Assembly (NCBI RefSeq): GCF_051401765.1
Contig: NW_027480591.1
Span: 864,714-928,713 of the forward strand
Length of the DNA stretch: 64,000 nucleotides
DNA from: Calliopsis andreniformis
Taxonomy: Eukaryota; Arthropoda; Insecta; Hymenoptera; Andrenidae
Direction: 5' to 3'
Shown here: one piece after another, positions 1 to 9,201 of the stretch
How the letters are laid out: the number at the start of each line of letters is the position of its first letter
Numbering within the stretch: the first letter of the stretch is position 1
The notes under the pieces: model-generated
The model's input: only the letters and a program-made list of their open reading frames with translations
Told to the model about the DNA's origin: nothing
Databases searched by the model: none
Program-made: the position numbers and the translations under genes

Positions 1-743
1 CTCACTCCTCAATCATCAGTCCTCAATCTTCAATACTCAATCCTCAATCCTCAATCCTCAATCCTCAATCATCAATCCTCAATCTTCAATACTCAATCCT
101 CAATCCTCAATCCTCAATCCTCAATACTCTATACTCTATCCTCAGTCATGAATACTCAATCTTCAATACTGAATCCTCAATCCTCAATCCTCAACCCTCA
201 ATCCTCAATCCTCAATCCTCAATCCACAATCCTCAATCCTCAATCCTCAAACCTCAATACACAATCTTCAATCCTCAATACTCAACCTTCAATCCGCAAT
301 CCTCAACACTCAATCCTCAACCCTCAATCTTCAATCCTCAGTCCCCAATCCTCAATATTCAATCCTCAATCCTCAATCCTCAATCCTCAATCCTCAATCC
401 TCAATCCTCAAACCTCAATCTTCAATCATCAATCCCCAATCCTCAATCCTCAATCGTCAATCCCCAACCCTCAAACTTCAATCCTCAACCCTCAATCGTC
501 AATCCTCAATCTTCAATCCTGAATATTTAATCTTCAATCCTCAATCCTGAATCCTCATTCCCCAAACCTCAATCCTTAACCCTCAGACCTCATCCTCAAT
601 TCTCAATACACAATCCTCAATCCTCCCTCCTCAATCATCAATCCTCAATCTTCAATACTCAATCCTCAATCCTCAATCCTCAATCCTCAATCATCAATCC
701 TCAATCTTCAATACTCAATCCTCAATCCTCAATCCTCAATCCT
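1..743 (+). repeat. Segmental copy of 5,553-6,295
   Basis: Bases 1-743 match 5,553-6,295 at a constant offset of 5,552, including rare variants such as CAATCCGCAATCC near 293, the CTGAATATTTAATC tract near 518 and CCTCCCTCC near 622. The match stops at 744, where this copy goes on to a type a H element and the other to a type b element. The true left boundary is outside the window. Confidence 0.85.
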
Positions 744-773
744 GAATCCCCAATCCTCAATACTGAATAGAAT

Positions 774-791
774 ATCCTGAATTCTCAGGAT
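774..791. repeat. H landmark, type a (first copy): perfect 7-bp inverted repeat around GAATTC
   Basis: The sequence ATCCTGAATTCTCAGGAT is two perfect 7-base arms (ATCCTGA / TCAGGAT) separated by ATTC, enough for a small hairpin or cruciform. It is usually preceded by 'CTGAATAGAAT' and followed by GCAATACACAAACC. About 20 bases further on lies a conserved tract including CTCATCCTCCATCC, where a heptamer has lost one base. Type a copies start at 774, 4880, 7087, 15781, 20419, 25539, 28955, 30526 (last base C instead of T), 37845, 43497, 52159, 57804 and 63447. The ATG at its right edge explains many spurious + strand starts. Function unknown; a structural or protein-binding landmark is speculation. 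Confidence 0.85.
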
Positions 792-1062
792 GCAATACAC
801 AAAGCTCAATCCTCAACCCTCAGCCCTCATCCTCCATCCTCAACACTCGATCCTCAATCGTCAATCTTCAATCCACAATACTGAATCTTCAATCCTCAAT
901 CCTCAATCCTCAAACCTCAGTCCTCAACGCTCAGTCATGAATACTCAATCTTCAAAACTCAATCCTCAATCCTCAATCCTCAATCCTCAATCCTCAATCC
1001 TCAATCCTCAATCCTCAATCCTCAATCCTCAATCCTCAATCCTCAATCCTCAATCCTCAATT

Positions 1063-1200
1063 CTCAGCCCTCAATAGGGAATCCTCAATTCTCAGTTTTC
1101 AATACTCAATCCTCAACCTACAATCTTCAAATAGCAGTTCCCAAACATCAATTCTCAACACTCTATCCTCAACACTCAGTCCTCAATCCGCAATCATCAA
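1063..1200 (+). repeat. P landmark, 138-base diverged block (first of 22 copies)
   Basis: The block begins CTCAGCCCTCAATAGG, contains CTCAGTTTTCAATACTC and TTCCCAAACATCAA, and ends CAATCCGCAATCATCAA. I located 22 copies, all exactly 138 bases: 1063-1200, 5162-5299, 7397-7534, 9202-9339, 16077-16214, 20715-20852, 21232-21369, 25835-25972, 29251-29388, 31423-31560, 32801-32938, 34059-34196, 35437-35574, 38742-38879, 41082-41219, 44394-44531, 46713-46850, 47467-47604, 53056-53193, 55396-55533, 58701-58838 and 61041-61178. Two subtypes exist: AATAGGGAAT with AAATAGCAG (most left-domain copies) and AATAGGAAAT with AAATATCAG (right domain and the 7.4 and 9.2 kb copies). The 21,232 copy is a hybrid. 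No function is apparent. Confidence 0.88.
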
Positions 1201-1291
1201 TCCTCAATACTCAATCCTCAATCTTCAATCCTCGACCCTCAATCCTCAATCCTCAATCCTCAATCCGCAATCCTCAATCTTCAGTACTCAA

Positions 1292-1391
1292 TCCCCAAGC
1301 CTCAATCCTCAATTATCAATCCTAAATCCCCAAACCTCAACCGCAATCCTCAATCTTGAATCATGAATACACAAACCTCATCCTTCATTCC
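1292..1391 (+). repeat. W' landmark (first copy)
   Basis: The block starts TCCCCAAGCCTCAATCC, passes through CAATTATCAATCCTAAATCC and CAACCGCAATCC, and ends with CATGAATACACAAACC and CATCCTTCATTCC. Full copies start at 1292, 16306, 20944, 31135, 33771, 38454, 44106, 52768 and 58413. Shortened copies lacking the first part lie at about 32,545, 35,181, 40,826, 46,464, 55,140 and 60,785, and degenerate relatives at about 47,267 and 48,032. It usually follows or precedes a P block within a few hundred bases. It is a sister of W, with which it shares the middle and the TTGAA.CATGAATACACAA end. Confidence 0.8.
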
Positions 1392-2198
1392 TCAAACCTC
1401 GATCGTCAATCCTCAATCCTCAATAGCCAATCCTCAATCCACAACCTACAATCCTCAATCCTGAATCCTCAATCCTCAATCCTCAATCCTCAATCTTCAA
1501 TCCTCGACCCTCAATCCTCAATCCTCAATCCTCAATCCTCAATCCTCAATCCTCAATCCTCAATCCTCAATCCTCAATCCTCAATCATTATTCCCCAAAC
1601 CTCAATACTCAATCATCAATCCTCAATCTTCAATCCTCAATATTTAATCTTCAATCCTCAATCCTCAATCCTCAATCCTCAATCCTCAATCCTCAAACCT
1701 CAATCTTCAATCCTCAATACTCAATCTTCAATCCTCAATCCTCAATCCTCAATCCTCAATCCTCAGACCTCAAACATCAATACTCAACCCTCAATCCTCG
1801 TCCTCAAACCACTACACTCAGTCCTCAATCCTCAATCTGCAATCATCAATATTCAATCTTCAATCCTCATTCCTCAATCCTCAATCCTCAATCCTCCATC
1901 CTCAATGTTCAATCCTCAATACCCAATCCTCGATCTTCAATCCTCAATCCTCAATCCTCAATTCTCAATCCTCAATCCTCAGTCCTCAAAGCTCAATACT
2001 GTATCCTCAATCCTGAATCCTCAATCATCAATCCTCAATCTTCAATACCCAATCCTCAATCCTCAATCCTCAATCCTCAATCCTCAATCATCAATCCTCA
2101 ATCTTCAATACTCAATCCTCAATCCTCAATCCTCGATCCTCAATCCTCAATCCTCAATACACGACCATCAATCCTCAATTCTCAATACTCAACAGAAT

Positions 2199-2216
2199 AT
2201 CCTGAATTCTCAGCAT
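2199..2216. repeat. H landmark, type b (first copy): one-mismatch palindrome with GCATGC at its edge
   Basis: Same block as type a, but the right arm reads TCAGCAT, which breaks one base pair of the stem and creates a GCATGC (SphI) hexamer. It is preceded by 'CTCAACAGAAT' and followed by GCAATACTCAAGCC. Copies start at 2199, 6361, 12150, 16812, 22208, 29807, 37126, 42771, 51440, 57085 and 62730. I use type b as the start of each right-domain higher-order unit because it is the most regularly spaced marker (5,645 bases in three of four right-domain intervals). Confidence 0.85.
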
Positions 2217-3036
2217 GCAATACTCAAGCCTCAATCCTCAACCCTCAGCCCTCATCCTCCATCCTCAACACTCGATCCTCAATCGTCAATCTTCAATCCT
2301 CAACACTCAATCTTCAATCCTCAATCCTCAATCCCCAATCCTCAGTCCTCAACCCTCAGTCATGAATACTCAATCTTCAATACTCAATCCTCAATCCTCA
2401 ATCCTCAATCCTCAATCCTCAATCCTCAATCATTATTCCCCAAACCTCAATACTCAATCATCAATCCTCAATCTTCAATCCTCAATATTTAATCTTCAAT
2501 CCTCAATCCTCAATCCTCAATCCTCAATCCTCAATCCTCAAACCTCAATCTTCAATCCTCAATACTCAATCTTCAATCCTCAATCCTCAATCCTCAATCC
2601 TCAATCCTCAGACCTCAAACATCAATACTCAACCCTCAATCCTCGTCCTCAAACCACTACACTCAGTCCTCAATCCTCAATCTGCAATCATCAATATTCA
2701 ATCTTCAATCCTCATTCCTCAATCCTCAATCCTCAATCCTCCATCCTCAATGTTCAATCCTCAATACCCAATCCTCGATCTTCAATCCTCAATCCTCAAT
2801 CCTCAATTCTCAATCCTCAATCCTCAGTCCTCAAAGCTCAATACTGTATCCTCAATCCTGAATCCTCAATCATCAATCCTCAGTCTTCAATACCCAATCC
2901 TCAATCCTCAATCCTCAATCCTCAATCCTCAGTCATCAATCCACAATCTTCAATACTCAATCCTCAATCCTCAATCCTCAATCCTCAATCCTCAATACTC
3001 AGCCATCAATCCTCAATTCTCAATATTCAATACGAT

Positions 3037-3054
3037 ATCCTGAATTCTCAGGAT
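3037..3054. repeat. H landmark, type c (first copy): perfect palindrome followed by TCAATACCC
   Basis: Perfect 7-base arms as in type a, but followed by TCAATACCCAAACC, so no ATG is formed. Often preceded by GATATC or GGATATC. Copies start at 3037, 11123, 12988, 13847, 17652 (one base of the right arm missing, inside the indel-rich stretch), 18488, 23046, 26789, 40319, 45971, 48281 (right arm CCAGGAT, one mismatch), 54633 and 60278. Confidence 0.85.
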
Positions 3055-3660
3055 TCAATACCCAAACCTCAATCCTCAACCCTCAGCCCTCATCCTCCAT
3101 CCTCAAACCTCAATCCTCAAACCTCAATCTTCAATCCTCAATACTCAATCTTCAATCCTCAATCCTCAACCCACAATACTCTATACTCTATCCTCAGTCA
3201 TGAATACTCAATCTTCAATTCTGAATCCTCAATCCTCAATCCTCAACCCTCAATCCTCAATCCTCAATCCTCAATCCTCAATACCCAATCCTCAATCATC
3301 AATCCTCAATCGTCAATCCTAAATTCTCAATCCACAATCATCAATCCTCAGACCTCAAACACCAACACTCAACCCTCAGTCCTCGTCCTCAATCCACAAC
3401 CCTCAATCCTCAATCCTCAATCTTCAATCATCAATATTCAACAATCAATCCTCAATACTCAATCCTCAATCCTCAATCCTCAATCCTCAACGATCAATCC
3501 TCAATACCCAATCCTCAATCTTCAACCCTCAATCCTCAATCCTCAACCGTCAATCCTCAACCCTCAGGCCTCAAAGCTCAATCCTGTATCCTCAAACCTG
3601 AATCCTCAATCTTCAGACGTGAGTCCTCAACAATCTGTTGTCAATCCTCATCCCTCAATA

Positions 3661-3978
3661 GAATATCCTCAATTCACAGTTTTCAATACTCAATACTCAA
3701 TCTGCAATCTTCAACTCTCTATCCGCAAACATCAATTCTCATCACTCAACACTCAACCCTCAGTCCCCAATCCTCAATCTTCAATCCTCAATCCTGAATC
3801 CTCAATCCTCAATCCTCAATCTTCATACCTGAGTCCTCAACAATCAGTTCTCAATCCTCAATGCTCAGTAGAATGTCCGCAATTCACAGTTTTCAACACT
3901 CAATACTCAATCTGCAGTCTTCAAATCTCTATCCACAAACATCAATTCTCATCTCTCAACCCTCAATACTCAGTCACC
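3661..3978 (+). repeat. Q landmark pair (Qa + Qb), first copy
   Basis: Qa (3661-3768) starts GAATATCCTCAATTCACAG and Qb (3871-3978) starts GAATGTCCGCAATTCACAG. Both are 108 bases, both contain TCAATCTGCA and CAAACATCAATTCTCATC, and they end CAGTCCCC and CAGTCACC respectively. They look like a tandem duplication with a spacing of 210 bases (30 heptamers). The pair recurs at 14597-14704/14807-14914, 19235-19342/19445-19552, 24355-24462/24565-24672 and 28098-28205/28308-28415, always with the 210-base spacing. A lone Qb-like copy sits at 49003-49110. Qa to P similarity over the first 36 bases suggests common descent. Confidence 0.85.
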
Positions 3979-4132
3979 AATCCTCAACCCTCAATCCTCA
4001 ATCCTCAATCCTCAATCCTCAATCCTCGATCTTCAATCCTCTATACTCAATCTTCAGTCCTCTATACTCAATCCTCAATCCTCAATCCTCAATCCTCATC
4101 GTCAATCTTCAATCCTCAATACTCAATAGAAT

Positions 4133-4150
4133 ATCCTGAATTCTCAGGAT
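4133..4150. repeat. H landmark, type d (first copy): perfect palindrome followed by GCTATACTC or GCAATACTC
   Basis: Perfect arms followed by GCTATACTCAAACC in the left domain (starts 4133, 15069, 19707, 24827), and by GCAATACTCAAACC in the right domain (starts 40486, 46145, 54800, 60445), where it sits 167 or 174 bases after a type c copy. The copy expected near 28.57 kb is absent because of a 327-base deletion junction. Confidence 0.8.
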
Positions 4151-4490
4151 GCTATACTCAAACCTCAATCCTCAACCCTCAGCCCTCATCCTCCATCCTC
4201 AACACTCGATCCTCAATTGTCAATCTTCAATCCTCAATACTCAATCTTCAATCCTCAATCCTCAATCCTCAAACCTCAGTCCTCAACCCTCAGTCATGAA
4301 TACTCAATCTTCAATACTCAATCCTCAATCCTCAATCCTCAACCCTCAATCCTCAATCCTCAATCCTCAATCCTCAATCATCATTCCCCAAACCTCAATA
4401 CTCAATCCTCAATCCTCAATCTTCAATCCTGAATATTTAATCTTCAATCCTCAATCCTCAATTCTCAATCCTTAATCCTCAGTCCTCAAA

Positions 4491-5552
4491 GCTCAAACCT
4501 GTATCCTCAATCCTGAGTCCTCAATCATCAATCCTCAATCTTCAATACTCAATCCTCAATCCTCAATCATCAATCCTCAATCTTCAATACTCAATCCTCA
4601 ATCCTCAATCCTCAATCTTCAATCCTGAATATTTAATCTTCAATCCTCAATCCTGAATCCTCATTCCCCAAACCTCAATCCTTAACCCTCAGACCTCATC
4701 CTCAATTCTCAATACACAATCCTCAATCCTCCCTCCTCAATCATCAATCCTCAATCTTCAATACTCAATCCTCAATCCTCAATCCTCAATCCTCAATCAT
4801 CAATCCTCAATCTTCAATACTCAATCCTCAATCCTCAATCCTCAATCCTCAATCCCCAATCCTCAATACTGAATAGAATATCCTGAATTCTCAGGATGCA
4901 ATACACAAACCTCAATCCTCAACCCTCAGCCCTCATCCTCCATCCTCAACACTCGATCCTCAATCGTCAATCTTCAATCCACAATACTGAATCTTCAATC
5001 CTCAATCCTCAATCCACAAACCTCAGTCCTCAACGCTCAGTCATGAATACTCAATCTTCAATACTCAATCCTCAATCCTCAATCCTCAATCCTCAATCCT
5101 CAATCCTCAATCCTCAATCCTCAATCCTCAATCCTCAATCCTCAATCCTCAATCCTCAATTCTCAGCCCTCAATAGGGAATCCTCAATTCTCAGTTTTCA
5201 ATACTCAATCCTCAACCTACAATCTTCAAATAGCAGTTCCCAAACATCAATTCTCAACACTCTATCCTCAACACTCAGTCCTCAATCCGCAATCATCAAT
5301 CCTCAATACTCAATCCTCAATCTTCAATACTCAATCCTCAATCCTCAATCCTCAGTCCTCAATCCTCAGTCCTCAGTCCTCCAACCTCAATACTCAATAC
5401 TCACTCCTCAATCATGAATACTCAATCTTCAATACTCAATACTCAATCCTCAATACTCAATCCTCAATCCTCAATCCTCAATCCTCATTCCCCAAACCTC
5501 AATCCTTAACCCTCAGACCTCATCCTCAATTCTCAATACACAATCCTCAATC
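4491..5552 (+). repeat. Heptamer stretch with H(a) and P landmarks
   Basis: Bases 4,500-5,300 match 15,390-16,215, 20,030-20,853 and 25,150-25,973 in landmark order: a CTGAATATTTAATC tract, CCTCCCTCC, H type a (4880), a long near-perfect heptamer run, then P (5162-5299). Individual heptamer counts differ between copies by whole units. The final 250 bases belong to the CTCAGTCCTCAGTCCTCCAACC module also seen near 26.0, 29.4 and 36.7 kb. Confidence 0.75.
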
Positions 5553-7396
5553 CTCACTCCTCAATCATCAGTCCTCAATCTTCAATACTCAATCCTCAAT
5601 CCTCAATCCTCAATCCTCAATCATCAATCCTCAATCTTCAATACTCAATCCTCAATCCTCAATCCTCAATCCTCAATACTCTATACTCTATCCTCAGTCA
5701 TGAATACTCAATCTTCAATACTGAATCCTCAATCCTCAATCCTCAACCCTCAATCCTCAATCCTCAATCCTCAATCCACAATCCTCAATCCTCAATCCTC
5801 AAACCTCAATACACAATCTTCAATCCTCAATACTCAACCTTCAATCCGCAATCCTCAACACTCAATCCTCAACCCTCAATCTTCAATCCTCAGTCCCCAA
5901 TCCTCAATATTCAATCCTCAATCCTCAATCCTCAATCCTCAATCCTCAATCCTCAATCCTCAAACCTCAATCTTCAATCATCAATCCCCAATCCTCAATC
6001 CTCAATCGTCAATCCCCAACCCTCAAACTTCAATCCTCAACCCTCAATCGTCAATCCTCAATCTTCAATCCTGAATATTTAATCTTCAATCCTCAATCCT
6101 GAATCCTCATTCCCCAAACCTCAATCCTTAACCCTCAGACCTCATCCTCAATTCTCAATACACAATCCTCAATCCTCCCTCCTCAATCATCAATCCTCAA
6201 TCTTCAATACTCAATCCTCAATCCTCAATCCTCAATCCTCAATCATCAATCCTCAATCTTCAATACTCAATCCTCAATCCTCAATCCTCAATCCTCAATC
6301 CTCAATCCTCAATCCTCAATACTCGACCATCAATCCTCAATTCTCAATACTCAACAGAATATCCTGAATTCTCAGCATGCAATACTCAAGCCTCAATCCT
6401 CAACCCTCAGCCCTCATCCTCCATCCTCAACACTCGATCCTCAATCGTCAATCTTCAATCCTCAACACTCAATCTTCAATGCTCAATCCTCAATCCCCAA
6501 ACCTCAGTCCTCAACCCTCAGTCATGAATACTCAATCTTCAATACTCAATCCTCAATCCTCAATCCTCAATCCTCAATCCTCAATCCTCAATCATCATTC
6601 CCCAAACCTCAATACTCAATCATCAACCCTCAATCTTCAATCCCCAATATTTAATCTTCAATCCTCAATCCTCAATCCTCAATCCTCAATCCTCAATCCT
6701 CAAACCTCAATCTTCAATCCTCAATACTCAATCTTCAATCCTCAATCCTCAATCCTCGATCCTCAATCCTCAGACCTCAAACATCAATACTCAACCCTCA
6801 ACCCTCGTCCTCAAACCACAACACTCAGTCCTCAATCCTCAATCTTCAATCACCAATATTCAATCTTCAATCCTCATTCCTCAATCCTCAATCCTCAATC
6901 CTCTATCCTCAATGTTCAATCCACAATACCCAATCCTCAATCTTCAATCCTCAATCCTCAATCCTCAATTCTCAATCCTCAATCCTCAATCCTCAATCCT
7001 CAATCATCAATCCTCAATCTTCAATACTCAATCCTCAATCCTCAATCTTCAATCCTCAATCCCCAATCCTCAATACTGAATAGAATATCCTGAATTCTCA
7101 GGATGCAATACACAAACCTCAATCCTCAACCCTCAGCCCTCATCCTCCATCCTCAACACTCGATCCTCAATCGTCAATCTTCAATCCACAATACTGAATC
7201 TTCAATCCTCAATCCTCAATCCTCAAACCTCAGTCGTCAACCCTCAGTCATGAATACTCAATCTTCAATACTCAATCCTCAATCCTCAATCCTCAATCCT
7301 CAATCCTCAATCCTCAATCCTCAATCCTCAACCCTCAATCCTCAATCCTCAATCATCATTCCCCAAACCTCAATACTCAATCATCAATCCTCAATT
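5553..7396 (+). repeat. Duplicate of window start, then a right-domain-like H(b)-H(a) segment
   Basis: 5,553-6,295 repeats 1-743. From H type b at 6361 to H type a at 7087 the sequence carries CAATGCTCAATCC and CAATCCCCAATATTTAATC. These variants are otherwise seen after 29,807 and 37,126, so this is a right-domain-type segment inside the left domain. 7,105-7,396 is plain heptamer with a CATCATTCCCCAAACC tract. Confidence 0.72.
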
Positions 7397-8220
7397 CTCA
7401 GCCCTCAATAGGAAATCCTCAATTCTCAGTTTTCAATACTCAATCCTCAACCTACAATCTTCAAATATCAGTTCCCAAACATCAATTCTCAACACTCTAT
7501 CCTCAACACTCAGTCCTCAATCCGCAATCATCAATATTCAATGCTCAATCCTCAATCATCAATCCTCGACCCTCAATACTCAATCCTCAATCCTCAATTC
7601 GCAATCCTCAATCTTCAATACTCAAGCCTCAATCCTCAACCCTCATCCCTCAGTCCTCAATCCCCAATCTTCAGTCCTCAATCCCTGGTCCACAATCCTC
7701 AATTATCAATCCTAAATCCTCAATCTTCAACCTCAATCCTCAATCTTGAAACATGAATACACAATTCTCAATGAACAATCCTCAAACCTCAATAGTCAAT
7801 CCTCAATCCTCAACCCTGAGCCCTCAATCCTCAATACTCAACCTTCAATCCTTTATCCGCAATCCTCAATCCTCAGTCCGCAATCCTCAATCCTCAATCC
7901 TCAAACCTCAATACACAATCTTCAATCCTCAATACTCAATCTTCAATCCTCAATCGTCAACACTCAATCCTCAACCCTCAGTCTTCAATCCTCAGTCCCC
8001 AATCCTCAATCTTCAATCCTCAATCCTGAATCCTCAATCCTCAATCCTCAGTCCCCAAACCTCAATACACAATCTTCAATCCTCAATACTCGACCTTCAA
8101 TCCTCAATCCTCAATACTCAATCCTCAGTCCTCAATCCTCAATCATCAATCCTCAATCTTCAATACTCAATCCTCAATCCTCAATCCTCAATCCTCAATC
8201 CTCAGTCCCCAATCCTCAAT
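7397..8220 (+). repeat. P-W module, first copy of a 1,805-base-offset duplication
   Basis: P (7397-7534), W (7682-7764) and the TTTATCCGCAATCC tract recur at P 9202-9339, W 9487-9569 and beyond with a constant offset of 1,805. The 9.2 kb copy has one extra diverged base in several heptamers but the same landmark spacing. The module is also the core of the right domain's W-containing segments (33.1, 35.7, 41.4, 50.0, 55.7 and 61.3 kb). Confidence 0.8.
7682..7764 (+). repeat. W landmark, 83-base block with CCTGGTC (first copy)
   Basis: The block starts TCCCTGGTCCACAATCC or TCCCTGGTCAACAATCC, a rare GG-containing spot on the + strand, and ends TTGAAACATGAATACACAA. Copies: 7682-7764, 9487-9569, 33086-33168, 35722-35804, 41367-41449, 46998-47080 (CCAGG instead of CTGG), 50036-50118, 55681-55763 and 61326-61408. 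The last two carry AAAGATG instead of AAACATG. It lies about 150 bases downstream of a P block in most cases. A conserved tract with TTTATCCGCAATCC follows it about 90 bases later. Confidence 0.82.
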
Positions 8221-9201
8221 CCTCAATCCTCATTCTTCAATCCTGACTATTTAATCTTCAATCCTCAATCCTCAATCCTCAATCCTCAATCCTCAATCCT
8301 CAAACCTCAATCTTCAATCCTCAATACTCAATCTTCAATCCTCAATCCTCAAACCTCAATCCTCAATCCTCAATCATCAATCCTCAGTCTTCAATACTCA
8401 ATCCTCAATCCTCAATCCTCAATCCTCAATCCTCAATCCTCAATCCACAATCCCCAATCGTCAATCCTCAATCCTCAACCATCAATCCTCAATCCTCAAT
8501 CCCCAATCCTCAATCCTCAATCGTCAATCCCCAACCCTCAACCTTCAATCCTCAAACATCAATCGTCAATCCTCAATCCTCAATCGTCAATCCACAAACC
8601 TCAACCTTCAATCCTCAACCCTCAATCGTCAATCCTCAATCCTCAATCGTCAATCCACAAACCTCAACCTTCAATCCACAATCCTCAATCCTCAATATTC
8701 AATCCTCAATAGAATAACCTCAATTCTCAGTTTTCAGTACTCAGTCCACAATCTTCAATCGACAGCCGTCAATCCTCAATCTTCAACCCTCTATCCTCAA
8801 TCCTCTGTCCACGACACTCAATCTTCAATACTCAATCCTCAATAGTCAATCCTCAATCCTCAACCTACAATCCTCAATCGTCAATCCTCTATCATCAACC
8901 ATCAATCCTCAATCCCCAATCCTCAATCGTCAATTTTCAATCCTCCATCTTCAATCCTCAACACTCAATCCTCAATGTTCAATCCTCAATCTTCTATCCT
9001 CAATCCTCAATCCTCAATCCTCAATCCTCAATCCTCAATCGTCAATCCACAATCCTCAACCATCAATACTCAATTCTCAATGCCCAATCCTCAATCCGCA
9101 GTCGTCAATCCTCAATCTTCAATACTCAATCCTCAATCCTCAATCCTCAATCCTCAATCCTCAATCCTCAATCCTCAATCCTCAATCCTCAATCCTCAAT
9201 T
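8221..9201 (+). repeat. Most diverged stretch of the left domain, with a singleton P-like block
   Basis: It begins with a CTGACTATTTAATC tract. A 63-base (nine-heptamer) duplication containing CGTCAATCCACAAACC follows at about 8,570 and 8,633. A block at 8712-8813 starts GAATAACCTCAATTCTCAG and contains CAGTTTTCAGTACTCAG, CGACAGCCGTCAATCC and CTCTGTCCACGACAC. It resembles the first third of P and Q but is otherwise single-copy. Fewer heptamers here match consensus than elsewhere; the 8,441-8,530 part resembles 49,395-49,490. No gene is seen. Confidence 0.75.

Larger units (their letters stand above)
744..2190 (+). repeat. Heptamer stretch with H(a), P and W' landmarks
   Basis: It holds H type a (774), P (1063-1200) and W' (1292-1391), then about 800 bases of heptamers. 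P plus W' recur in the same arrangement at 16,077-16,405 and 20,715-21,043. Bases 1,356-1,500 match 16,370 and 21,008 onward. The part from about 1,580 to 2,190 resembles the beginning of the following unit (2,440-2,960), so it is itself an internal duplicate of about 850 bases. No gene is seen. Confidence 0.75.
2191..3300 (+). repeat. Segmental copy of about 12,142-13,250 (offset 9,951)
   Basis: Markers 2215, 2750, 3043 and 3200 all map to the later copy with offset 9,951. It carries H type b (2199) and H type c (3037). A long ATG-started open frame begins at 2215 and runs through several segments to 4299; it is the generic heptapeptide readout and is not annotated as a gene. Confidence 0.8.
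3301..4490 (+). repeat. Q-pair segment, copied at about 14,237-15,426 (offset 10,936)
   Basis: It starts with a tract containing CCTCAGACCTCAAACACC and CAACAATCAATCC, then Qa, Qb and H type d (4133). The same order recurs at 14.3-15.1, 18.9-19.7 and 24.0-24.8 kb, and without the H at 27.8-28.5 kb, so this is the most stable module of the left domain. Confidence 0.8.

Noticed and set aside
774..791. H element as an intrinsic transcription terminator or an insertion-sequence end
   Set aside because: There is no T-run after the stem, no adjacent gene, no transposase and no target-site duplication. It is readable as three diverged heptamers in register, so it arose within the array.
3661..3978. 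Q pair as a CENP-B-box-like or other known protein-binding motif
   Set aside because: It does not contain the conserved TTCG and CGGGA elements of the CENP-B box, and I recognise no other named motif.
2215..4299. Longest + strand open frame (694 codons) as a repeat-rich protein
   Set aside because: It is the generic readout of CCTCAAT heptamers with ATG supplied by the H type b edge. Other + frames in the same place spell the same peptide, no ribosome binding site or codon bias is seen, and length changes arbitrarily between otherwise identical units.
7682..7764. W landmark as a start region (CATGAATACACAA) for a real gene
   Set aside because: The ATG is followed only by heptamers in every copy, and no Shine-Dalgarno-like or Kozak-like context is conserved beyond the repeat itself.
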